In this document: in pieces, positions 10,187 through 16,427 of the stretch
How the letters are laid out: each line of letters opens with the position of its first letter
Position numbering within the stretch: position 1 is the first letter of the stretch
Virus record (IMG/VR): IMGVR_UViG_3300042542_002103
Coordinates: 1-31,790 of that record
DNA length: 31,790 bases
From: a virus
Reading direction: 5' to 3' (one strand)
The notes under the pieces: generated by a model
The model's input: the letters and a program-made list of their open reading frames with translations, nothing else
The model's database searches: none
What the model was told of the DNA's origin: nothing
Translations under genes and position numbers: made by a program

Positions 10187-10312
10187 AAATTCGATTTTTT
10201 GCGTTCCGGCCCTAAAATTTTTTACCACGGTTTCAAGGTGCTAAAAAGTGATTTTACTCCTACGAAGCCACATCAACTAAATACCTAAGAAGGATTATAT
10301 ACAGGATATAAT
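10187..10312 (+). promoter_or_regulatory. 126-bp intergenic region, probable transcription-unit boundary
   Basis: This is the longest gap before 18 kb and contains no open frame. Just after the fibre stop there is an A/T-only inverted repeat (AAAAAT-TCG-ATTTTT, about 10186-10200) followed by T-rich sequence, which may be a weak terminator. Near the right end lies ACTAAATA (10276-10283), one base off the NATAAATA late-promoter octamer seen at other boundaries in this window. AGGA at 10303-10306 is a well spaced ribosome binding site for the ATG at 10313. The promoter assignment is tentative. Confidence 0.4.
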
Positions 10313-10654
10313 ATGGCAGCGGCATATCAAGAACTATTTCTAGAGCAAGGTACAACATTTACCACCAATATCACATTAGATGATATTGATGGTCTTCCTT
10401 TTGATTTGACTGGTGTTACTGCCAAAAGTCAGATTCGTAAGTCATATTATTCAGCCAACACAACCGCTGAATTTACCACCACTATTAACTCTCCTAATAC
10501 AGGAGTTATTCTATTGTCTTTAGGTGCACCAGTTACAGCTAATATTGCGGCTGGTCGATATGTCTATGATGTGGCAATTAAAGATACCGCTAATACCGTA
10601 ACTAGGGTATTGGAAGGTGTCGTGAATGTTATTCCTCAAGTCACTAAGTTTTAA
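10313..10654 (+). CDS. Small beta-sandwich tail protein, BppU/Ig-like fold suspected
   Basis: A 113-residue protein of a type common in T4-like and other tailed phages. The pattern is QGTTFTTNITL, FDLTGVTAKSQIRKSYYS, AEFTTTI, GVILLSLGAPVTANIAAGRYVYDVAI and VTRVLEGVVNVIPQVT. It reads as seven or so beta strands, resembling the N-terminal domain of baseplate upper protein BppU (polarity through DLTGxTAxxxIR and GxYxYDV). I infer a virion protein that attaches fibres. No enzymatic residues are seen. AGGA lies 6 bp before the ATG. It is the first of five tightly spaced genes up to 14587. Confidence 0.72.
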   Translation: MAAAYQELFLEQGTTFTTNITLDDIDGLPFDLTGVTAKSQIRKSYYSANTTAEFTTTINSPNTGVILLSLGAPVTANIAAGRYVYDVAIKDTANTVTRVLEGVVNVIPQVTKF

Positions 10655-10663
10655 GGAACTTTC

Positions 10664-10885
10664 ATGCCAGGACAAGTAATCGGAACAGTCAATGTTCAAG
10701 TAAACAAACAACAGAACCAAACTGTTCGACAGTTAAACTATGGTATACGGTCATTACAAGGCTCTACAGACCTTTCTTTGGTAAATGTTCAAAACGATGA
10801 TGTGATTGTTTATCAAGCAAATACAAACAGTTTCGTTGTTAAATCTGTTCAAGATGCGGTCGATTTAGATGCAGGATTCTTCTAA
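10664..10885 (+). CDS. Small structural protein ending in DAGFF, function unknown
   Basis: A 73-residue protein: GQVIGTVNVQVNKQQNQTVR, a short middle with STDLSLVNVQNDDVIVYQANTNSFVVKS, and the C-terminus LDAGFF. I do not recognise a named family. The LxxVxxDDVIVYQxxTNxFV pattern resembles linker or decoration segments found in phage fibre N-termini. A clear AAGGA precedes the ATG and the TAA overlaps the next ATG (TAATG at 10883-10887). The terminal D-A-G-F-F belongs to a C-terminal signature shared with three following proteins. A tail-attached accessory protein is the best guess. Confidence 0.65.
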   Translation: MPGQVIGTVNVQVNKQQNQTVRQLNYGIRSLQGSTDLSLVNVQNDDVIVYQANTNSFVVKSVQDAVDLDAGFF

Positions 10886-11082
10886 TGGCCAATACAGTTG
10901 TCCAGATTCTTCGTTCATATGCTAATACAGCACCAAAACAATTAGAGGATGGTGAATTAGCGTATTCATTTGTTTCCAATACACTTTTTATTGGAACAGC
11001 GAACAGTCAGATTATTCAAATAGGCGGTCCAAACTTCATCGCCAACGTTACCATTAATACGGTAGACGGTGGTGGTTTTTAA
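10885..11082 (+). CDS. Stand-alone fibre attachment-domain miniprotein (65 aa)
   Basis: This 65-residue protein consists almost only of the N-terminal domain of the next fibre: MANTVVQILRS, LEDGELAYSFVSNTLFIGTA, IIQIGG, then a short tail ending DGGGF. The fibre at 11130 begins the same way (MANTNILIKR, AGELAYSYASNTIFIG, VNVGG), and a 19-bp DNA string is identical (10951-10969 and 11202-11220). GELA(Y/L) followed by a (F/Y)IG turn resembles the N-terminal tail-anchoring domain of phage receptor-binding proteins such as Mtd. It could cap unoccupied attachment sites, act as an adaptor, or be what remains of a fibre gene that lost its shaft. The frame is intact and coupled upstream through TAATG. 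Confidence 0.7.
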   Translation: MANTVVQILRSYANTAPKQLEDGELAYSFVSNTLFIGTANSQIIQIGGPNFIANVTINTVDGGGF

Positions 11083-11088
11083 TAAATA
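11081..11088 (+). promoter_or_regulatory. T4-like late promoter octamer AATAAATA
   Basis: AATAAATA begins inside the stop codon of the preceding gene and lies 41 bp upstream of the ATG at 11130. In T4 the late sigma factor gp55 recognises TATAAATA, and T4-like cyanophages use NATAAATA. Here the predicted start leaves a leader that contains (ATA)5 (11103-11117) and an AGAGAG ribosome binding site 6 bp before the ATG. Confidence 0.55.
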
Positions 11089-11129
11089 GAACTGATGGTA
11101 CCATAATAATAATAATAAGAGAGAAATAA

Positions 11130-13001
11130 ATGGCCAATACTAATATTTTAATTAAACGTGCTGGAGTAAGTGGAAATGGACGACCATCTTCACTTCTTGC
11201 TGGTGAATTAGCGTATTCATACGCATCCAACACAATCTTCATCGGTTCACCTACGGGTAACGGTGTCGTTAATGTAGGTGGTCAATATTACACCTCTCAA
11301 GTTGACAATGCGACCGCTGCGGCCACAGGTTTAACTCTAGTCCGTAGAGATGCTGGTGGTAATGCTTCGTTCAATTTCGTTACCGCCAATATTATTGGTG
11401 AGATTATTGGTAACGCCAACTCAGCCACTCAATTACAGACACCACGAGATTTCTCTATTGATGGTGATGATGTTCAGTCCTCCACGGTCTCTTTTAACGG
11501 TACAAGCAATGTAATTCTTCAAGGTAATTTAAAAACTACAGGTGTAGCTGCTGGTACCTATGGTGGTGTGACAAGTATACCCGTTATTACTGTTGATGCT
11601 AGAGGTCGTTTAAGTTATGCAGCCAATGTTTCTGTTGCAACCACATTAAATATTGATGGCGATTCGGGCAATAGTGCAATTGATTTATTAACCGACACAT
11701 TAACACTTGCTGGTGGTGCTGGTATTACATCAAGTGCTGCAGGCGACACAATTACATTTGATGTTGATAATACAGTTGTTCGTTCTAATACACCAGTTAC
11801 ACTACAAACCATTGATGGTTCTTTAACAGTCAATGGTAATCTTACTGTATTAGGTACACAAACCACCATTAATACACAGACATTAAATGTTGCTGATCCA
11901 ATGATTTACTTGGCAGCAAATAATACTGTTGGTGATGCAGTTGATATTGGTTTTGCTGGCACATATGAAGATGGAACTAAACGACATACTGGTGTGTTCC
12001 GTAATGCTGGTAATAAAGAATTTTATGTATTCGACAACTACGACAAAGACCTCAATTCAAATAATGAAATTGATGTTGCTGATGCTAGCTTCCGCACCGC
12101 AAACGTAAATGCTGGGTATGTCAAAGCTAATTTAATTGCCTCAACAGCTGTTGCTGATGGTTTCTATGGTGATGCTGGCGCCGTGTTGAATTTGTATCCA
12201 AATGAATCATATGCAGTATCAACTGACCAATATATTGTTGTTGATCCAACCGCACCAAATCACATTCATGTTCGTGCTGGTGGTACAATTGATGCCTCTA
12301 ATGCTGAATTGTATTTGGGTGGTGAACAAACTAATGTTCAAGTAAGCGATGGTGCAAAAGAAGTATACATTCGTGCAAACAATGCTCATGTTTGGACATT
12401 TGGAGATAATGGTGTATTAAACTTACCTGGTGCAATTACATCCGACTCAACAGGTATAGTTACCGTTGATGACAACTTAACTGTTACTGGTAATTTAGTT
12501 GTTGCTGGTGATATTGTAATTGACGACCTACAAGTTGATACAATTACTGCAAACACATTAACACTCACCAATGCTCTCACAGTACCAAATGGTGGTACAG
12601 GTGTAACCTCGTTTACATCAGGTCAAATCGTTATTGGTTCTGGTGTAAACGGTCTTACACAGATTGCTAACTCTAGTGTTGCTGTTGGTCAAACTTTTGG
12701 ATCAGCATCTTCTGTTGCTGCATTTGAAACTGATGTGTATGGTCGTGTAGTTTTTGTATCAAATACTGCAATCAGTATCGATACATCACAGATTACTTCT
12801 GGCACATTAGGTGTAGTAAGAGGTGGTACTGGTCTTGCAACAATCACTACAAATGGTATTACATATGGTAATGGAACCGGTGCTGTTGGTGTTACATCAG
12901 CCGCAGGAACTTCAGACCAGTCCTGGTCTAATCAGATTCTCACGGTTACAAATTCTGGTGTACCTGTATGGACAACAGCCTTAGATGGAGGCCAGTTTTA
13001 A
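11130..13001 (+). CDS. Modular tail fibre with GELAYS attachment domain and DGGQF C-terminus (623 aa)
   Basis: Residues 1-55 form the attachment domain (ILIKRAG...LAGELAYSYASNTIFIG...VNVGGQYY). Residues 55-225 are beta-rich shaft, including SATQLQTPRDFSIDGDDV and a VAAGTYGGVTSIPVITVDARGRL motif typical of phage fibres. Residues 225-340 form a module (LTVNGNLTVLG...TQTLNVADPMIYLAANN, DIGFAGTYEDG, HTGVFR, ADASFRTANVNAGYVKANLIA) repeated in the fibre at 14626. The C-terminal third has GGTGVTSFTSGQIVIG and RGGTGLATITTNGITYGNG repeats and ends WTTALDGGQF. No chaperone domain is present, so trimerisation must rely on the fold itself or a partner. It is preceded by the late-promoter octamer at 11081. 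Confidence 0.8.
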   Translation: MANTNILIKRAGVSGNGRPSSLLAGELAYSYASNTIFIGSPTGNGVVNVGGQYYTSQVDNATAAATGLTLVRRDAGGNASFNFVTANIIGEIIGNANSATQLQTPRDFSIDGDDVQSSTVSFNGTSNVILQGNLKTTGVAAGTYGGVTSIPVITVDARGRLSYAANVSVATTLNIDGDSGNSAIDLLTDTLTLAGGAGITSSAAGDTITFDVDNTVVRSNTPVTLQTIDGSLTVNGNLTVLGTQTTINTQTLNVADPMIYLAANNTVGDAVDIGFAGTYEDGTKRHTGVFRNAGNKEFYVFDNYDKDLNSNNEIDVADASFRTANVNAGYVKANLIASTAVADGFYGDAGAVLNLYPNESYAVSTDQYIVVDPTAPNHIHVRAGGTIDASNAELYLGGEQTNVQVSDGAKEVYIRANNAHVWTFGDNGVLNLPGAITSDSTGIVTVDDNLTVTGNLVVAGDIVIDDLQVDTITANTLTLTNALTVPNGGTGVTSFTSGQIVIGSGVNGLTQIANSSVAVGQTFGSASSVAAFETDVYGRVVFVSNTAISIDTSQITSGTLGVVRGGTGLATITTNGITYGNGTGAVGVTSAAGTSDQSWSNQILTVTNSGVPVWTTALDGGQF

Positions 13002-13038
13002 GTAGTAACTATATAATTTTTTATAATAGGAGTTTGAA

Positions 13039-13560
13039 ATGGATAACCAAAAGTATTTGAATTATTATGTTGAAATATTGACTGGCACAATGACTGATGC
13101 CGTGATTAGAAATATTTCACTACAGTCTAATGCAAGAGTTACTGAGGATGTAATTAATGAACAATCAAAAACAATTGAGAACTTAAAAAATGATTTATCA
13201 AATGTAAATTCTGGTAACGAAGGTACAATTAAAGGTCATTTGGAAACTATCAATAGTTTAAATAATCAACTGTCTGAATTGAACAAAATGAAAGGTGAAT
13301 ATGAAAGTGTTAAACATCAAGTAACTCATGTTGATACCTTTAGAACTGAATTGATTAAAGAACGAGAGAATCATAAAAAAACTCGTGATGAATATGAAAA
13401 TAGAATTACAGAATTGAATACTCAAATTGAATATTTGCAATTAACTCCTGCCAAGCGTAAGAAGATTGACGAAGAAAAGAATAAAGTGGTAGAAGTAATA
13501 GAACAATCTTCTGTTTTACCTATCACAGATGACACAACGAAAGATGGCGGAAGTTTTTAA
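13039..13560 (+). CDS. Coiled-coil structural protein ending in DGGSF (173 aa)
   Basis: The head (residues 1-40, NQKYLNYYVEILTGTMTDAVIRNISLQ) is followed by a long predicted coiled coil (about residues 42-142) rich in Glu, Lys, Asn and Leu. Then comes QIEYLQLTPAKRKKIDEEKNK and a flexible tail ending KDGGSF. Proteins of this layout are common in T4-like aquatic phages between fibre genes, with unknown function. A rod-like connector or fibre-assembly scaffold is plausible. AGGAG sits 6 bp before the ATG, one of the stronger sites in the window. It shares the D-G-G-x-F terminus with the fibre before it, which suggests that both bind the same partner. Confidence 0.72.
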   Translation: MDNQKYLNYYVEILTGTMTDAVIRNISLQSNARVTEDVINEQSKTIENLKNDLSNVNSGNEGTIKGHLETINSLNNQLSELNKMKGEYESVKHQVTHVDTFRTELIKERENHKKTRDEYENRITELNTQIEYLQLTPAKRKKIDEEKNKVVEVIEQSSVLPITDDTTKDGGSF

Positions 13561-13564
13561 ATAG

Positions 13565-14587
13565 ATGGCAAATACAACCTTACAGTTAAGAAAATCAGGC
13601 GCAACAGGTAATGTACCACCTTCACTAGCATTTGGTGAGTTGGCGTTAAACTACGCTGATGGAAAACTGTATTATAAAGCCGCTAACGGCACTATCACTT
13701 ACATTCAAAGTGGTACATCAACTGACTCGTTTGCAACTATCAATGCAAACAGTTCTTTAATCCTTGCTACATCACCTACTGATACACTTTCGATACTTCC
13801 TGGTAATAATATTACCATATCGACAGACACAATCGGTAAATCGATTACAATTAATTCTGCTGGTGGTTCTGGTGCAGACCAGTTTGCTCGTGATACAGCT
13901 AATGCAGCCTTTGTTCAGGCCAATGATGCAATCGATTTGGCACAGGCAGCATACGATTATGCAAACACGATTCCAGGTGGCGGTGGTGGTTCATTAGTAA
14001 TCAGTAATGACACCGCAAACACAGCAGAGAGATTCATTAGTTTCACCGATAAAACTTCTGGTGCCGCTAATACACTTTTTACATCCAATAATAATTTAAC
14101 ATATGTACCTGCAACAGGTAAATTAAAGTTACAGCAATTAGATGTAACAGCAAATACCAATATTTCAGCGAATAGTGCAACTGTAATTGGTACCAGTCCA
14201 ACTGTCTTAGATAGTTTTTCAACTTCTTTATTTCGTGGTGCTTTCTATCAAGTTCAGATGGAAAGTGGTGGTAGTTTTCATGTCATCAATATTAACATTG
14301 TAAACTCAGAAGGTTCGGCACAGGTTACTACATATGGTAGTATCTACAACGGACCATCATTAGCCACATTCTCGGCTAATGTTTCTGGTGGCTTTGTTAA
14401 TTTGATTATCACAGCAACACAGGCATCAACCACCGTATCGTTCATTCGATATGGTTTGAATAAGTTAACTGCTGGCATTCCAGTCGGTGACTTAGGTTGG
14501 GTTGATGAGGCCGTAACGGCTGAATTTGATGCTGGATTTGACTTGGATCCAACTACAAGCACCTTCGACTATGGTTATTTGAGTTGA
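13565..14587 (+). CDS. Tail fibre with Mtd-like attachment domain and shared DSF module (340 aa)
   Basis: Residues 1-50 are an attachment domain: TTLQLRKSGATGNVPPS, LAFGELALNYADGKLYYK, ANGTI. It is similar to the phage major tropism determinant N-terminus and to the starts of the genes at 11130, 14626 and 16428. Residues 60-150 contain ATINANSSLILATSPTDTLSI and an alanine/asparagine helical segment (DTANAAFVQANDAIDLAQAAYDYANT). Residues about 205-300 form a module (VLDSFSTSLFRGAFYQVQM...YGSIYNGPSLATFSANV...VSFIRYGL) that recurs in the next two fibres. The C-terminus WVDEAVTAEFDAGFDLDP...FDYGYLS includes a DAGFD reminiscent of the upstream D-(G/A)-G-x-F endings. The start lies 4 bp after the preceding stop; translation is probably coupled. 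Confidence 0.78.
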   Translation: MANTTLQLRKSGATGNVPPSLAFGELALNYADGKLYYKAANGTITYIQSGTSTDSFATINANSSLILATSPTDTLSILPGNNITISTDTIGKSITINSAGGSGADQFARDTANAAFVQANDAIDLAQAAYDYANTIPGGGGGSLVISNDTANTAERFISFTDKTSGAANTLFTSNNNLTYVPATGKLKLQQLDVTANTNISANSATVIGTSPTVLDSFSTSLFRGAFYQVQMESGGSFHVININIVNSEGSAQVTTYGSIYNGPSLATFSANVSGGFVNLIITATQASTTVSFIRYGLNKLTAGIPVGDLGWVDEAVTAEFDAGFDLDPTTSTFDYGYLS

Positions 14588-14594
14588 ATAAATA
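14587..14594 (+). promoter_or_regulatory. T4-like late promoter octamer AATAAATA
   Basis: AATAAATA begins on the last base of the preceding stop codon and lies 31 bp before the ATG at 14626. That distance would place the start site just upstream of an AGGG ribosome binding site. The placement matches the octamers at 11081 and 16391, each directly behind a fibre stop codon. Confidence 0.55.
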
Positions 14595-14625
14595 GAAGAT
14601 AAAACGAATATTTTAGGGTAAAACA

Positions 14626-16386
14626 ATGGCCACACAATTACAACTGAGAAAAGGTAATACAGCACAGACCGCCGTGTTCACGGGTGCTCTCGCTGAAGTT
14701 ACTGTTGATACCGACCAGGATACCGTTGTTGTCCATGATGGCACAACCGTTGGTGGTAACTATATTGTTACTAAAACACAACTACAAAGTAATGTATCGA
14801 TACTACAAGGTATCAACACTACACAAAATACTAATATTACGGCAGTCAATGGATTTGCCGCTGGTGCTTTCAACACGGCCAATGGTGCCAATGGCTTGGC
14901 ATCTGGTGCTTATAATACTGCTAACGGTGCTAACGGTTTAGCATCTAGTGCTTTCAATACTGCTAACGGTGCTAACGGTTTAGCATCTAGTGCTTTCAAT
15001 ACTGCTAACGGTGCTAATGGTCTGGCTGCTGGTGCTTATAATACAGCAAATGGTGCCAATGGCTTGGCACAAGGTGCATATAATGAGGCGAATACGGCAA
15101 CCACAACGGCTCAAGGTGCCAATGGCCTGGCACAAGGTGCTTTTAACCAAGCCAATACAGCAGCAACAACTGTAACACAAGTTAATGGTTATGCTCAATC
15201 TGCTTATGCAACTGCAAATTCAGCCTCAGCAAATACAATTATAACTCAAGGTGTAGATACTTGGCAAAACACTCAGATTACTGGAGTTAACCAATTTACT
15301 CAATCGGCATTTAACACAGCAAACGGTGCTAATGGTTTAGCACAAGGCGCTTACAATGAAGCAAACACTAAGTTCAGTTCTTCTGGTGGTAACATTAACG
15401 GTGATGTTATCATTACTGCTAACAATGATTTAACTGTTACTGGTAACTTATATGTTCTAGGCAACACAACATCATTTGGTACACAGACATTAGAAGTTGT
15501 TGACCCAATGATTTTGTTGGCAACAGGAAACTATGCAACTGATTTGTTAGATATTGGTTTTGCTGGAAGTTATAATGATGGTGCCAATGCTCATACTGGT
15601 TTGTTCCGTGAATCAACAGTAAAAGAATGGTACTTCTTTGAAGGTTATACACCTGAAGTTAGTGGTAATAACAACATCAATATTGCTGACGCTTCATTTA
15701 GAAAAGCCAATGTCAATGCTAATTATGTAAAAGGTAATCTAATTGCTACGACAGTAACGATTGGTGGTCGTGACCAAGCATCTGTTGATTCAACACAAAA
15801 TACCAATATTACGGCTGTTAACAATTTTGCTCAGTCAGCTTATAATACGGCCAACGGTGCCAACGGCTTAGCACAATCTGCTTATGACAAAGCAAATACA
15901 ATATCATTAAATCAATTAATAAATGGCACAAGAGAAGTAACTTTATATGCCAATGGTATTATTAGTTTACCTGAACAGAGTGCTTTCTATAATAACACAG
16001 CTGCATTGGTTGCAAATACAGCAGCTCAAGTATTGGATTCTTTTAATGCTACAGTTTACAGAACAGCAAAATATATCATTCAAGGTTTAAATGGTACTGA
16101 TGTCCACTCAACAGAAGTTATATTAACACATAATGATACCGATATATATATTTCTGAGTATGGTACCATTGGATCCAACACAAGTTTGTATACGGTATCT
16201 GGATCTTTGGCCGCTGGTGTTATAAATCTTACAGTTAGTCCAGCCAGTACCAATACTACATTTGATTTTGTAAGAACAAGTTTAATTGCAAGAAGTTTAG
16301 GTTTAAATTTAGAAGGTGATTTAATGTCACAAAGTGGTTCAGAAGATTTGAATGTTGGTGATGGATCCGAAGATTTGAACGTTTAA
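14626..16386 (+). CDS. Modular tail fibre with 14-residue ANGANGLA repeats (586 aa)
   Basis: Residues 1-50 resemble the Mtd-type anchoring domain (TQLQLRKGNTAQT, DTDQDTVVVHDGTTVGG). Residues 80-150 are five tandem 14-residue units of A(F/Y)NTANGANGLA(S/A/Q)(G/S), extended by degenerate copies to about residue 250; the small, helix-friendly composition suggests a triple helical shaft. Residues 255-375 are the TQTLEVVDPMILLATGN, DIGFAGSYNDG, HTGLFR, ADASFRKANVNANYVK module shared with the fibre at 11130. Residues 455-555 are the AQVLDSF...YRTAKYIIQG...HNDTDIYISEYGTIGSNTS module shared with the genes on both sides. The last residues hold a short duplication (SEDLNVGDGSEDLNV). No chaperone domain is seen. 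The frame is intact across the repeats. Confidence 0.8.
   Translation: MATQLQLRKGNTAQTAVFTGALAEVTVDTDQDTVVVHDGTTVGGNYIVTKTQLQSNVSILQGINTTQNTNITAVNGFAAGAFNTANGANGLASGAYNTANGANGLASSAFNTANGANGLASSAFNTANGANGLAAGAYNTANGANGLAQGAYNEANTATTTAQGANGLAQGAFNQANTAATTVTQVNGYAQSAYATANSASANTIITQGVDTWQNTQITGVNQFTQSAFNTANGANGLAQGAYNEANTKFSSSGGNINGDVIITANNDLTVTGNLYVLGNTTSFGTQTLEVVDPMILLATGNYATDLLDIGFAGSYNDGANAHTGLFRESTVKEWYFFEGYTPEVSGNNNINIADASFRKANVNANYVKGNLIATTVTIGGRDQASVDSTQNTNITAVNNFAQSAYNTANGANGLAQSAYDKANTISLNQLINGTREVTLYANGIISLPEQSAFYNNTAALVANTAAQVLDSFNATVYRTAKYIIQGLNGTDVHSTEVILTHNDTDIYISEYGTIGSNTSLYTVSGSLAAGVINLTVSPASTNTTFDFVRTSLIARSLGLNLEGDLMSQSGSEDLNVGDGSEDLNV
14866..15075 (+). repeat. Five 42-bp in-frame tandem repeats in a fibre gene
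   Basis: Five consecutive 42-bp units (14866, 14908, 14950, 14992, 15034) each encode a 14-residue helical unit. Two adjacent 42-bp stretches, 14917-14958 and 14959-15000, are identical at every base; the outer units differ at synonymous positions. This indicates a recent duplication inside an older repeat and a site where shaft length can change without a frameshift. Confidence 0.88.
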
Positions 16387-16390
16387 AACA

Positions 16391-16398
16391 CATAAATA
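16391..16398 (+). promoter_or_regulatory. T4-like late promoter octamer CATAAATA
   Basis: CATAAATA lies 4 bp after the stop at 16386 and 29 bp before the ATG at 16428, with an AAGGA ribosome binding site between them. It fits NATAAATA exactly and has the same placement as the two preceding octamers. Confidence 0.6.
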
Positions 16399-16427
16399 AA
16401 AGAGTTATTCAATAAGGAATAGAAGAA

